From positions 8,369,201 through 8,433,200 of the forward strand of contig NC_092670.1 in NCBI RefSeq assembly GCF_964355755.1: a stretch of DNA of 64,000 nt, given 5' to 3'. The stretch comes from Antedon mediterranea. Its lineage: Eukaryota; Echinodermata; Crinoidea; Comatulida; Antedonidae. A program made the translations under genes and the position numbers. Below the pieces are notes generated by a model. That model was not told the origin of the DNA, searched no databases, and worked only from the letters and a program-made list of their open reading frames with translations. Shown piece after piece: positions 9,475-21,270 of this stretch; the stretch's first letter is position 1, and every line of letters begins with the position of its first letter.

Positions 9475-10563
9475 ATGAAGTACAAATGTGAACACTGTGG
9501 AGATAAATTTGAGTTAAGTGATTTGAAGGAACATTTAGGAATACATGTGCATTTTAAAGAGTTAAAAGACTACGAGCATTTTCAACTACATGATCAAAAA
9601 CAAAAAGAAATTGAGAATTTGGAAATACACACCACCGAAGAAACTTCATTTGAAAATTTTGGGAATAAAGAAAATGAGAATTTAGGAATATGCACCGATG
9701 AAGAAACTTCGTATGAATGTGAACATTGTGGAATGCAATTTAACAAAATTGATGTTTTAAATAAACATTTGAAAATACACACAAGCGAGACACCATATGA
9801 ATGTGAACATTGTGGAAAAAAATTTAAACAGAATGCTAATTTCAAAAAACATTTCAGAATTCACACAGGAGAAACACCATATGAATGTGAACATTGTAGG
9901 AAGAAATTTAGCTGCAGTCAGAATTTGAATAAACATTTGAGAGTACACACAGGAGAAACACCATATGAATGTGAACATTGTGGAAGAAAATTTAAACAAA
10001 GTGGAGAATTAAAAGTACACGTTAGATCTCACACGGGAGAGACGCCATTTGAATGTGAACAATGTGGTAAGAAATTCAAAGCTAATGCAAATTTGAAAGA
10101 TCATTTTAGAGTACATACAGAAGAGACGCCATATGAATGTATATTTTGTACAAAGAAATTTAAGTCTAATGGGTCTTTAAACTCACATTTGAAATTACAC
10201 ACAGGAAACTTACCATATGAATGTGAACAATGTGGGAGGAAATGTGCCTCTAATGGAATATTAAAAAAACATTTGAGAATTCACAGAAAAGAGAGACCAT
10301 ATGAATGTGAACAATGTGGGAAGACATTTAAAACAAATGAAGGATTAAAATCACATTTGAAAACACATGGAGAGCCACGGTATAAATGCGAATATTGTGG
10401 AGTGAAATATCAAGATAAAAGGTGCTTCCAAATGCATTTGGAAAGACACACAATAGGGAATGAATGGGAGGATTATATTATCAAATCCAATTGCAATGAT
10501 ATGTTTAACTTACGCACAGAAGAGACATCGTATGGTAACATTTATAACTTGCATACATTTTAA
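9475..10563 (+). CDS. ZNF-2, C2H2 zinc-finger protein
   Basis: Probable nuclear DNA-binding protein of 362 residues from the ATG at 9475 ([12 protein letters not shown]). The frame is open upstream to a splice acceptor (TTATTTAG|AT, exon from 9392) and would add [12 protein letters not shown]-like residues if an upstream exon supplied a start. Order: atypical N-terminal finger (C-x2-C-x11-H-x3-H), acidic spacer, then nine fingers with TGETP/TSETP-type linkers ending near residue 325, and a short tail. Finger 3 is a chimera: its first half matches one finger of ZNF-2' and its recognition segment (SCSQNL) the next, and the protein is exactly 28 residues, one finger, shorter than ZNF-2'. Confidence 0.88.
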   Translation: MKYKCEHCGDKFELSDLKEHLGIHVHFKELKDYEHFQLHDQKQKEIENLEIHTTEETSFENFGNKENENLGICTDEETSYECEHCGMQFNKIDVLNKHLKIHTSETPYECEHCGKKFKQNANFKKHFRIHTGETPYECEHCRKKFSCSQNLNKHLRVHTGETPYECEHCGRKFKQSGELKVHVRSHTGETPFECEQCGKKFKANANLKDHFRVHTEETPYECIFCTKKFKSNGSLNSHLKLHTGNLPYECEQCGRKCASNGILKKHLRIHRKERPYECEQCGKTFKTNEGLKSHLKTHGEPRYKCEYCGVKYQDKRCFQMHLERHTIGNEWEDYIIKSNCNDMFNLRTEETSYGNIYNLHTF

Positions 10564-10702
10564 ATAACATGTGAGAATACACACAGGAGAGACGAACATT
10601 GTGTACACAATGTGTAATGTTTCTATTTTTAATTTTACAGCGAATAATATTAAGATACCAGTGCATTTTAGAATAATAGAAGAAATTGAGCGTTATTTTT
10701 TA

Positions 10703-11923
10703 GTCGCGTGGACGCGACTCTATAGTTCACTATGTCGGTCGGTTGGTCTGTCTGTCTGTCGGTCTGTCTGTCTGTCGGTCCGGTATCACTATGCGTTTTA
10801 TCGCTTTCTGACCTTATCTTGATATCAGTTTAATCTAGCTAAGTCAATTTTTCACAGAATATTCCTTATGGCCAGGAATCGATGTGGTTATGTTTTCACG
10901 GTGCGCAATAAAAAATTACGCGGTCTACGCACGATTTAACGAAATCACGTTTGTAATCATATCTTAACAACCATTAATGACAATTAAATAAAATTTGGTA
11001 CTCATAAATTTCAGGGCATAAATCATCATATGGCAATATAATTACGTGCGTAACGCATGTAACGCATGCGTACGCGCGCTTAAAATTTTCAAAATTTATT
11101 TTCGATGAAATAATTTCAGTTTCAGTTTCAGGCAATTTTTAGCGTTTATAAAATTGCCATGAGTGCGCAGATTTTTGCGCGCGCACTGCGCGTTAAATGT
11201 TATTGCGCACTCTTTTTGCCCGATTTCTGTTTTCTTGACTTACTTTTCAACTCGAAATTACGTTATACGAGCACGTCAAAAGTGACAGGCTACGCACGTG
11301 TAAATTAAAAAAATATAAATGTTTTTAAACATTTCAACATTTTTAAACATGTTCAGTAATTTCGGTCAGTATAGTTCACTATGTCGGTCGGTCCGTCTAT
11401 CTGTCGGTCTGTCTGTCTGTCTGTCGGTCCGGTATCACTATGCGTTTTATCGCTTTCCTGTACTTTTTGAACTGTTTTGATGTATCGCCTTTTCGCGTGG
11501 ACGCGACTCTATAGTTCACTATGTCGGTCGGTTGGTCGGTCTGTCGGTCGGTCGGTCTGTCTGTCGGTCCGGTATCACTATGCGTTTTATCGCTTTCCTG
11601 TACTTTTTGAACTGTTTTGATGTATCGCTTTTCTAAGGCATTACATTTCTAAGTTGTTCTAAGTTATTATATACGGGCTGGTGTGTCATTTAATATTCTA
11701 AGCTTCCTAAGAGAAAAGAGTTCACTATGCTTGTTTTTACGTAACTGCAGTCTAACTTATTCGTATTTATATTTTGTTGATTGTGTCTATGGTTTAAATA
11801 TTTTTAGTCGCGTGGACGCGACTCTATAGTTCACTATGTCGGTCGGTCTGTCTGTCGGTCTGTCTGTCTGTCGGTCCGGTATCACTATGCGTTTCAGCAC
11901 GCGACTTATGGCTGTTGGCCTTG
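10703..11923 (+). mobile_element. Cluster of nested GTCGCGTG/GGTC elements
   Basis: Starts after TTA at 10702 with GTCGCGTGGACGCGACTC and contains at least four heads with (GGTC/TGTC)n arrays (about 10734, 11382, 11521 and 11838). The part 10703-11460 is an inverted copy of the 814-bp element at 8191-9004, so ZNF-2 in block A sits between oppositely oriented copies. The last copy (11817-11923) is the short ~107-bp form ending GGCTGTTGGCCTTG. Block B lacks the cluster and has a different short sequence at about 62545-62575. Confidence 0.75.
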
Positions 11924-13227
11924 TTTAAATAAGTTTTAATTTGATTGGCCTTGATTGATTTCTTGTAGGAAAGAACATCTATGAATGTTACATCATTTTT
12001 AGGTTGATGTTATGACATAGGTTTTAAACGAATAATGTTATTTTACAATAATTACATTTTAAACGGGTTTAATATTTATTTATTATTATTGCGGTCATCT
12101 GAAGCTATAGCTACATGCTTTTAATAAGTGTCAATTTTATCATACAATGTGAATACTGTACGTTGTATTACTATTTCAAATCGTTTTCTTTAATATCTGC
12201 TTCTTTTTTGTTATGTTTGCCCATTTTTGAGCAACAGTAGTTTTGGCCAATCACAAAACAGTACAAGTTCTTACCGTACAGTGTGTACTGTATGAAATCG
12301 CACACAATTTCAATACTGGTATGTTATGTACCGTACTGTATTTGTTAAGTTATGTTGTTGTGAAGTGTTGGACTTAACCACACAAAATGATTCATTTTCG
12401 TTCTATTGTATATAGCTTTGGTTTTTATTATTTATTGTTCTAATTTTGTGGCTGTAACGCTTATTAACCCTCTACTACAATAAATTGAAAATGTCCTATA
12501 CCATTCTCTGTTTGCCTTTACTAATCGCACCGATTTTTCTTTACGATAGCTAAATGTGTTAAAATAATATTACACAAAAGACAACACAGGCACACTTAAG
12601 TTATGTCGTTATTGCTATTTTAATTATATTTAATTTGGTATATGATGCAAAGGCAAAGTTATTCTTTATTTGCTACTTAAATTTAAAGTTACAATATTCA
12701 TCACTGATCACTCAGTAGAAATTGTTATTTTCATTTGCAAGCTTGCATTAAACCTTAAGAAATAACATTTTCATAAATAGGCCTAAAGACATTTTTATAA
12801 AATTTCTTAATTTAAAACAATAAAAGGCGTAGGCCTATAATTGAAAAAAGAATGAGGCCTAAAATAGATTTTTTTTTAAATAATTAGGCTATACAGTAAC
12901 ATAGAAGAAATGTTTTTCCGATGGCTGACGGCTAGTGACAATGAATTGAGACGGATCACCAACTTGGTCGGTCTTCAGTAAGTTGATATAAGTAGGCCTA
13001 GTCCTGGTCCTGGTCTCCGAGCACTTTTCTATTTTTCCTTGCATTCTAGTAAACTTTTAGAAATAATATACAGTAGGCCTATATAGGCTCCTACAAAACA
13101 AAAATTATTATGAACAGAATAAATTATTCAAATGAAGAAACTCTTTGAATCTTACTATAATTTCATTTAAATCTAAACTACTAGTAGTATTCGGTTGACG
13201 TTGATTAATTCCATTGACGCCTCATAG
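11924..13227. other. Non-coding right part of block A
   Basis: No gene recognised. It includes an inverted-CCAAT-like phrase TTTTGGCCAATCACAAAACA (about 12239), poly(A)-type signals (AATAAA at about 12479) that could end ZNF-2 transcripts, and TAGGCCTA palindromes. It is collinear with 62580-63800 in block B except for small indels. Confidence 0.5.
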
Positions 13228-13787
13228 TAGGGCGGCCAATGTGAGCTTTTTCATCATGGGGGGCATTTTCTGTTAATAGCAGGCAACCATGTGGAATATA
13301 TCCCTTATGGGATGACAAAAAAGATAGGGGTGGATGCCGCTCTCAAATTTCAGGTCAAAGGTCATTTTTAATGTTATAAGGTCAAATATGGTAAAATAGA
13401 GGTTTAAGCTGTTTTCAACAACATATAAGCTAATTAAAAGAAATGTAACCATTATTGGATCATTATTGACATATTGCTGTAGATGGTGAAGTTCATCAAT
13501 TTTTCAACTTACAAGTTTAAAGGTCATTTTCAAGGTCATTAGGTCAAATAGAGCACAGACCTGTTAATTATCGGTATTAATAATTGAAATAAATATAATT
13601 TTCATAATAGCCTGGGGCTGATGGTTATAGTGTGGTGTCAAAAAGACCAGAATTGTACTGGGAAGATTTTGAACTTTTTGAGTCACTCCTGGAAGGTGTT
13701 CAAGGAATGGAGAGGATGAGTCCTAAAGTATCAAAATAACCGAAATTGGAGGCCTACTGGAATGTCTTAAATTTCATTTAAAAACGG

Positions 13788-14030
13788 TCACAGAGGGTTT
13801 GTGGGTTGGGAGTAATGGGCGGCATGGGCACATGCCAATATTCGAAATGTTTCTGGGATGGAAAGAGGTAACGCTCTGTATGAGGTGGGTATTTCTTCAA
13901 GCACTGATATATAATGCCTACTCGCCATCTGGGTAACGGTAACAAGTTCCAAACTGACAACTGGGTTAGGGGCTTCCAAACGACCCGATTCATTTAGGCC
14001 ACATACTGATCTCTGCCTGATAGTTGGCTC
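13788..14030 (-). pseudogene. Probable mariner/Tc1-type transposase remnant
   Basis: A minus-strand frame contains SRHYISVLEEI, then PTSYRAL, PETFRI and AHAAHY. By memory of the family this resembles the middle of mariner/Tc1 transposases, where a phrase like YIxILEEVxLPSVR precedes FxxQDNAPxHTA. The catalytic Asp of the QDN motif is not present here, so the copy is dead if the assignment is right. Assigned from short motifs only. Confidence 0.35.
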
Positions 14031-15309
14031 GTATGTTTAGGTTCTATGATGTCTGTATTGACCATAGGTGAGTTTTTTTAATTTTAAGTGTAAGTTCCCG
14101 AAGTAGAAATACAGGTACTTAAATATTTATTGAGTGAAGTGAAATACTTCATATTTAAGGGAAATATATATTACTAGTGTTAATGGTATATGGTCACTGA
14201 GTCTAGATGGAGGTAGCACCAAAGGGTAGTCTGTTATTATACAGTTATCTGCTTAAGAGTACCATATATTTGGCAATATTAAACTTTAGTGTACACTGTA
14301 CGTGGAAAGTTTTAATCTTAATCAATTCCATTTACAAGGAGTGGATGCGTTACAAATGATTTCCAGTATGACCTCTTCTCATAACCAGCAAATAATGATG
14401 TGCTGCAACCTGTAATGGCAGGCATGGAAGCTGGTTAGATTATTCTTAATAGGTTTTCAACCACTTTATTGTTCACTATACCAGACATCGTCCATACTTT
14501 TGAAGGCTACTGTTACAAAGTGCATATCATTAATTAACATCAACTTTCATGTATAATTGCAAGCTCTTTGTTATTGACATAAAGAATGTCTAAAAACTTT
14601 GTGATATTTGTTCTCCTCCAAACCGATGAGTGTGGCCCAAAACACATACGGAAGTACAGATTAGTACATTGGGACTATCCTTTCAATCGTGTCACTGCTT
14701 ATATCCACCCCTTTCCAATGTAATGATCAAATACAACAAAATGACGAAATATCTAGGTAACTTGCATAAATACTTGCATAGTCACCAAATGTTTACAGCC
14801 ATGTTTACTGCATCCTATAGTGCATGACCATCATGTTTTTACTGTAAGTTTTCTTCTGGAACATCTGTGGGTATTTCAACGCCATCCATCAAGATATGTG
14901 AAGTCATATTTGGTTAAAGATATTAAAATTGGGCTATGATCATACTCTAATGGTTGATCAGCAGATTTTCTGTCAGTTTTTATATACTTTATCGAAACAG
15001 TTGCCTTATAGAAATCCGCAAAGGTTTAGAGCAATGCTTTCTCAGTGGCTCATGAAGTTCTAAGTTCTACTGTTTTTTTTTCTTTCAATAAGTTGTTACT
15101 TTAAATAAAAGATCTTCCTTACCATCTGTCAGTTCGAAAGAATATTGTGTATTATCTGTGATTCGTGATCAGTCTGACCATGTCATGCAGAACCTATCAA
15201 TGAATTACAGCGTTTCTTGTTATACCAATGATTCTATTTTGAATTGATCAATCATCCACTCAGTGTTTAGAATATTGGTTCTGATAATTTAGATAGATAA
15301 ATTTGTTTA

Positions 15310-15750
15310 CCCTTTTAACCTCATTTCTACAACGAATCCAATCGGATTTTAAATGTGTTGGTGGTTTCAGAAATGACGACTTTGGTTGGCAAACTATTAA
15401 AATATATAATTACTAATTGTGAAAAAGTGGATCTCCTATCAGTCCTTTGTGAAATTTAGGTTTAAAAAGTCTAAGCTGATGTCCTCGTGTATTTCTGCTT
15501 AGATTGCATCTCATTTGAAGGAAGTCTTCCTTGGCTGCACGCTCAAAATATTTTGAAAATTTTCAATCAAGTCACCATGAATTCGTCTGTCATACAGGGT
15601 TGTTAGGCCAAGAAACTTTAAACGATCTTCATGAATAAGAATGGATAGCTGGAATTTGATTTGTTGCATGACGTTGTCCTCTTCAAGTGCGTTTATGTCT
15701 TTTTGGATAAATGGATTTCATACCTGGACACAGTACGTAACGTAATGTTT
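15310..15750 (-). pseudogene. Non-LTR retrotransposon (jockey-like) reverse-transcriptase C-terminal remnant
   Basis: Across several minus-strand frames one reads QKDINALEE, EDRLKFLGLTTLYDRR, HGDLIENFQNIL, RGHQLRLFKPKF and FNSLPTKVV. These follow the order seen at the C terminus of jockey/CR1-type reverse transcriptases (RLxxLGLxTLxxRRxRGDLIExYKIL, then NSLPxxVV). Frame changes and stop codons show it is decayed. The catalytic part of the polymerase is not visible here. Confidence 0.7.
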
Positions 15751-15802
15751 GTAAATAACGTTAAAACCGTCTTTATCCATCCATGTGTATAAAGGACTTC
15801 TT

Positions 15803-15917
15803 AATTACTTAAGGAGTTTTATATTTGTTATCACCGTCAGCCATGATAGCATAGATGCGAAGGCCTCAAGAAGAAGTCCCCAATTACCACTCCTTCCAAC
15901 CTTGATAAAGTCTAATA
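15803..15917 (-). pseudogene. Fragment possibly related to the 30-32 kb gene family
   Basis: An open minus-strand stretch reads LDFIKVGRSGNWGLLLEAFA, followed by MLSWLTVI. From memory, an uncharacterised invertebrate protein family has a similar phrase (FIKAERTGNWxLHLxxxxxMLPWF). It is too short for a firm call and may be a captured exon inside the transposon composite. Confidence 0.3.
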
Positions 15918-16104
15918 GTTAGGGTTTTTGAAAACAAAGACTCGATACCCAGGTTTCTCTTTCGAGATTTCTCGAAACTTCAATAAAAACTTTGTATCAT
16001 TGAAATAATGAAAAAAATGTTTAAATATTTACATTATAGGGGGTCTCTGACCCAAACAAAAACATCTCGACATTAGGTCATATAGGGGGTCTCTGTTTTC
16101 GAAA

Positions 16105-16220
16105 TTTTTCTAAAAACAAATTTCTAAATATTATTACATTATTATAGGTAATATTAATAATTTTTCTAAAAACAAATTTCTAAATATTACTGTATTACAT
16201 TATTATAGGTAATATTAATA
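16105..16220. repeat. Local tandem duplication (2 x ~58 bp)
   Basis: The phrase TTTTTCTAAAAACAAATTTC followed by TAAATATTAxxxTATTACATTATTATAGGTAATATTAAT-like sequence occurs twice back to back. Non-coding. Confidence 0.75.
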
Positions 16221-16849
16221 TTGTAGTAAAAGACCAATCTTTTGGCACATATGGCGTTTCATACATATAACACTTGACCTATTTTTCCGACAAAAATCAA
16301 AACGATGACTGGTGGACAACATGAAAAAGACAAATTTACAACAGACTGGGAAAAGCCTATTAAAAAACTGTGTGTACTTTATAGAAATATGTGAAAACAA
16401 CATTTTGAGAAAATGACACTTTTATATTTAATTTCCTATGTTTTTATGTGTAAAATTAAATGTTTATCTCATAATTACTATAATATGAAGCATCAGTTGA
16501 TCTTCAGATATACCTTTTTGGATAGCTCTGATGATGTAGATGATTTTCCGTGAATAAAAAAAAATCCTATATTTTGACCTTGTTTGACCTCTTGACCACA
16601 TAAACTGACCTTAAAACCCAAAACTGAAGATGGCATCCACCCCTATCGTTTTTGTCACCCCACAAAAGATACACTCAACATAGTTGCCTGCTATTAACAA
16701 AAAATTCCCCCCAAACTTTTTATAGAGGACTTTTGTGTATTTGGCCTCTCTACTATCATGTTTGCAAGATAAAATAGGCCTATATTTACGGGGCGCCGTA
16801 TGGGACAATGCTAATTTTGTCGAAATATTACAATTTTGTCTACACATAA

Positions 16850-17400
16850 TTAATTTTGTCAATACAAAATTCATTTTGTCAACACAAAATTTATTTTGTA
16901 TTGACAAAATTCATTTTATGTTGACAAAATTTATTCTGTGTGGACAAAATTAATTTTGTCTTGACAAAATTCATTTTGTCTTGACAAAATTCATTTTGTC
17001 TTGACAAAATTCATTTTGTCATTTTGTCTCGACAAAATTAATTCTGTGTAAACAAAATTCATTCTGTGTAGACAAAATTAATTCTGTGTTGACAAAATTA
17101 ATTCTGTGTAGACAAAATTCATTCTGTAACGACAAAATTCATTTTGTGGCGACAAAATTCATTCTGTAACGACAAAATTCATTTTGTGTAGACAAAATTA
17201 ATTCTGTGTGGACAAAATTAATTCTGTGTAGACAAAATTAATTCTGTGTGGACAAAATTCATTTTGTGGCGACAAAATGTATTCTGTGTAGACAAAATTT
17301 ATTCTGTGTAGACAAAATTCATTCTGTGTAGACAAAATTCATTCTGTGTAGACAAAATTCATTTTGTTGCGACAAAATTTATTTTGTCGCGACAAAAATA
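16850..17400. repeat. Palindromic ~20-bp minisatellite, left arm
   Basis: About 27 units of the form GACAAAATTMATTYTGTNNN. The core ACAAAATTAATTTTGT is a perfect 16-base palindrome, and the three- to four-base spacer (GTA, GTG, CGC, AAC) varies. The array can form many alternative hairpins. Confidence 0.9.
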
Positions 17401-17475
17401 AATTTTGTTAGCCGAGCCTACTCAAGCGTGGGACAAAACGTTTTAACATTTAAATTAGAAGGCGGGGTTGTTATT

Positions 17476-18540
17476 GGAAACTCGAAGATTGACAGTTATA
17501 GGCCTACGATCAAACAGCTCACGAATATCATTTTACGACCTCCTCTACACCGGTGAACTTGAATACTTTGCGTCGAGTATAAGTACAGTTTATACTGACG
17601 TATAACAATATTATTGTATACTTAAAATTAATTCCGATTCAGCAAAACGGAACACGTAGCCCTCCCGGGTAGCCCTATATGCCTACCAATTTTGGTAATA
17701 AATATTAAAGATGGTTGAAGATTTATATCGATACCGATAATATTGATAAAGAAAATGACAACACTATTTACGATAACATCTGATAAGTTGAGTAGTAATG
17801 AAATGATTTTAGTTAATACATTTATTTTAATATAATAGTTAGTATAGGCCTATTTATTCTTATGGGAATTGCGTCGTCTATATATAGGCCTACCAAGTTA
17901 ATTTGATAGGAATACTAAATTGCTAATAGGCCTAACTCAAGGGAACAAAACTATGATATATCTCTTAAGACATATTGTCTCTAATTGGAATAATAGAGAT
18001 ATCTTTATTGAAACGATATCTTGGTTATAACAGGGATATATCTCTATTGGAACCTAAGATCTATATTGTAAACTATAACTACATCTATTAAAAACTAAGA
18101 TATTTTAGTTGCCTAAATAAATGACAGTTTGGTACGCCATAGATTATGATATTGCAAATTGTCGTTAAAAAGTTAAATTTAATTTCAAATTTACGTTTAA
18201 CTATTAATTTTACTCTCGGTTGCATATTATTATATATTTACACCCTCGAAAGATATAATTCAACTTTGACCAAATAGTTATGTGGGTGTTCACACAACTG
18301 ACATATGGCGCCACTCAAGTATCCATTCCCATGACAGTGTATATAATCTTTCCACCTTCTCCATGATTGATTTTATTTATTATTGCTAATTGCAAATAAT
18401 TGTTTATAGGTTTACATTGTTCTTTGTACTTTTAATGTACGTATTCAGTCTTTGCCTGGCTTGATAAGATTGATGTTAAATAAAAATGCATTTTCCACTA
18501 ATAAAATATGGAGTTGTATCAAGAAAGTATTGTAATTTCG
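17476..18540. other. Interior of the 4.5-kb element, non-coding
   Basis: AT-rich and without recognisable genes. It contains repeated ATATCTCTA / GATATC words (about 17955-18065) and several TAGGCCTA palindromes. Confidence 0.4.
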
Positions 18541-18544
18541 GGCA

Positions 18545-18760
18545 GAATGGTTTTCGGTCTGGAAAGGTCATTATTACACTGTCTGGGGTGTTGATATACA
18601 TCGAATGTTCGAATCGAATCGAATAGCCCCATTATTGAAGCTTTACCTGAAGAGGTCCTAGACAACTTGCGTAATCTTGGAGAAGCCCAGACCCTCAGTC
18701 AACTCAAACCAGAATGGTTTTCGGTCTGGAAAGGTCATTATTACACTGTCTGGGGTGGGT
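18545..18760. repeat. Direct repeat flanking a coding-like fragment
   Basis: AGAATGGTTTTCGGTCTGGA plus the next ~26 bp occurs at about 18545 and again at about 18709. Between and into the second copy a plus-strand frame reads IEALPEEVLDNLRNLGEAQ and then LKPEWFSVWKGHYYT. It looks like real protein sequence but I do not recognise the family. The direct repeat may be the product of duplication within that fragment. Confidence 0.5.
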
Positions 18761-18761
18761 G

Positions 18762-19680
18762 TCACGAAACCTCAGACCACGAAAGCTAAGACCCCCTAAG
18801 ACCTAAGATCACGAAAGCTAAGACCCAAGACCTAAGATTACAAATTCTAAGATATACTACAGCTTAAAAACAATTTTTGTTTATCCATACATAATTTTAA
18901 ACACAGAGGTTTTATTTATTACCATAAATATAATTTAATACTACCGCAAAACACAGATAAACTCACATTATTTTCGCCCGTTGAGTAAATGTATATTTTT
19001 TCTTTACAACAAACAAACTTGACGGGTTGTTTGTTGGTATATATTTAGGATGTTTTTCTTACGCACCTGCCTTTCTTGTATTTTGACTCCAAATTTGTTT
19101 ACTAACTTTATCCTGAATACCACACTTTAAAATTAGGACTTATAAGTACTTTCAGAAGGAGAAACACATAATAACAAATAAATAAATCCTTTAAATTGAT
19201 GATTTTACAGACGTGTTTCTTTGTATACTGTAATGTAACTCCTCGAGCTCCCCCAAGCTCAATGTTTTTGTTTCTATGGAGCGCCAAAAGAGCAACAATA
19301 ATAATACAAGTATAAAAACAGAAAGAAAACGAAACAAAAAAACTTATCATGATTTTTAAGTTAAAATTTATTTGCCAGTATTTATTTCTTCGTACTTGCA
19401 TGATTATACTATTATCATTACAATTTTAATTTTACATTGTTCCATCCACACACTGTAGATGGACTCGCTCCACAGAGTTTTCAGCCCTCTATATAATTTT
19501 TGCTCTTTTGACGTTCCATAGAAACAAAAACATTGAACATGGGGTAGGCCTACCAGTGTAGTGTAGGCTAGTCATTTTGTGTGCGAGAAAAACGTCTGTA
19601 AAATCATCAATTTAAAAATGTATTTGTTACTTGTTATGTGATTCTTTTTCATGAAAGTGCCAATTCTAAGGTCTGGTCGG
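18762..19680. repeat. Inverted-repeat (foldback) element; half copy at 32740-33190
   Basis: The left arm starts GTGTCACGAAACCTCAGACC with repeated CACGAAAGCTAAGACC. Around 19110-19270 and 19500-19670 the same sequence appears in opposite orientations (CATAGAAACAAAAACATTGA and ACGTCTGTAAAATCATCAAT). The half copy at 32740-33190 is closely similar and ends at TTTCGTGAAACCCC, defining the terminus. No coding capacity. Confidence 0.65.
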
Positions 19681-19979
19681 TTGGCAAACGTTGTTTACAC
19701 TAATTATTTAATCTCTCTGCATTCTTATACAGCGCCCTCTATAATGTTCCCTATTATGTCATAATTAATCATGAATTATTCATGATTTCTGCCCACGTTC
19801 GTCCTGGAAAAAAAAATTACGCGGCCAGGTAGCCTACGTTGGCTAGGTTCAGGACTGATTGCCCATAAAACAAAACTAACGTGAGCAATCTTTTGTAGTC
19901 AGTTCTTTAAATGTTTTTTTTTTCAAATAACGGACAGCTTTCAGCATCATTATTTCTGCAATGATTATTATTGTCTTAA

Positions 19980-20298
19980 AGATATATTGTCCCCTGAAAA
20001 AAATGTTTTTTTTAATCTTTTTGTTGAATATGTTATTTTAATGTCACATAATAGTTATTCACTTTCACAAAAAATTGGGTCTGAAAAAAAATTATTTACC
20101 TGAAAAAATTTAAAGCAAAAAATTGTCAAATTGTCTGGAAGCCAATGAGTTTTTGGATAATTTAACTGTTTATTTTGTCTTTTTATAGTTGAAATAATTT
20201 TTTTCCCCGTTCTTTTTTCTTATGGAAGTGAACAACTTCATTAAAACTGCATAATGGCCTATTCTTTATTTTTCATGATTTTGGGAGACAATACATCT
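19980..20298. mobile_element. 319-bp MITE flanked by TTAA
   Basis: Begins AGATATATTGTCCCC and ends GGAGACAATACATCT, with TTAA on both sides (19976-19979 and 20299-20302). It shares ends and subterminal words with 5630-5858 and with the 2.5-kb element at 23471-25937. No ORF, so it is non-autonomous. Confidence 0.8.
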
Positions 20299-20756
20299 TT
20301 AATTTTAAAATAAAGTATATACATTTTATAAGATTAATAAACAATATTTTAAACGACAAAATATTAAATAGCCCCATTACTACAATTTTACTTAAGTAAT
20401 AAGCAGGGCTCTAATGAAAACCATTTTCCGATTTTTTAATATAGAATACATTATAATAATAATTACTGACGACGTAGATATTAAATTGTCAAAGTATGAA
20501 TACTGATCATATCTGATATTTTCAGGGGTTCCCTGATATTATAAAATAGATTAATATGATAGCAATAGAGACGGAGGCATGCTCAGCCATAATAACTTAA
20601 CCAATAACAAATGTCAAAGATAGCTTCACCCTGTCTTGCCCTTTTCACGTTTAAACTCCGCCTTCTAATTTAAATATTAAAACGGAGCCTACTCAAGCGT
20701 GGGACAAAATGTTTTAAAAAACGTTTTGTCCCACGCTTGAGTAGGCTCGGCTAACA

Positions 20757-21270
20757 AAATTTATTTTGTCTCGACAAAATGAATTTTGTTGCAACAAAAT
20801 TCATTTTGTCTACACAGAATGAATTTTGTCTACACAGAATTAATTTTGTCCACACAGAATTAATTTTGTCCACACAGAATTAATTTTGTCCACACAGAAT
20901 AAATTTTGTCTACACAGAATTAATTTTGTCCACACAGAATTAATTTTGTCTACACAAAATTAATTTTGTCGTTACAGAATGAATTTTGTCGCCACAAAAT
21001 GAATTTTGTCGTTACAGAATGAATTTTGTCTACACAGAATTAATTTTGTCAACACAGAATTAATTTTGTCAACACAGAATTAATTTTGTCTACACAGAAT
21101 GAATTTTGTTTACACAGAATTAATTTTGTCGAGACAAAATGAATTTTGTCCACACAGAATAAATTTTTTCAACAAAAAATGAATTTTGTCAATACAAAAT
21201 GAATTTTGTCAATACAAAATGAATTTTGTGTTGACAAAATGAATTTTGTATTGACAAAATTAATTATGTG
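20757..21270. repeat. Palindromic ~20-bp minisatellite, right arm
   Basis: Same unit as at 16850-17400 in inverted arrangement, about 25 copies. Just inside it (20690-20750) an extra copy of the junction word forms a hairpin, GCGTGGGACAAAA facing TTTTGTCCCACGC. Confidence 0.88.

Larger units (their letters stand above)
1405..13430. repeat. Duplicated block A, carrying ZNF-1 and ZNF-2
   Basis: From about 1405 (CAATAAGAACAATAAAATC) the sequence is collinear with 53859-64000 in the same orientation, over at least 10 kb, with low divergence. Both copies contain the same two zinc-finger genes, promoters, introns and shared inverted-repeat elements. They differ by discrete insertions: A has extra elements at 6327-6503, 8191-9004 and 10703-11923, while B has extra ones at 54598-54628 and 59374-59619. 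The window ends before the right edge in B, so the true length is unknown. It is either a segmental duplication or two haplotypes retained in one contig. Confidence 0.92.
13228..16745. mobile_element. 3.5-kb element with ~190-bp inverted ends
   Basis: The left end (13228-13420) and right end (16560-16745) are inverted relatives. Both contain GTTAATAGCAGGCAAC and GATAGGGGTGGATGCC on opposite strands, followed by AGGTCA-rich sequence. The interior holds three protein remnants on the minus strand (see separate entries). Block B carries the left end at 63800-64000 and then runs off the window. A composite built by nested insertions is likely. Confidence 0.6.

Noticed and set aside
1400-13430. Inverted arrangement of blocks A and B
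   Set aside because: Gene order and strand are the same in both, so the copies are direct.
16850-17400. Possible CRISPR or tRNA-like array in the ACAAAATT repeats
   Set aside because: The short palindromic unit has 3-4-base spacers only, and is mirrored at the other end of a transposon.
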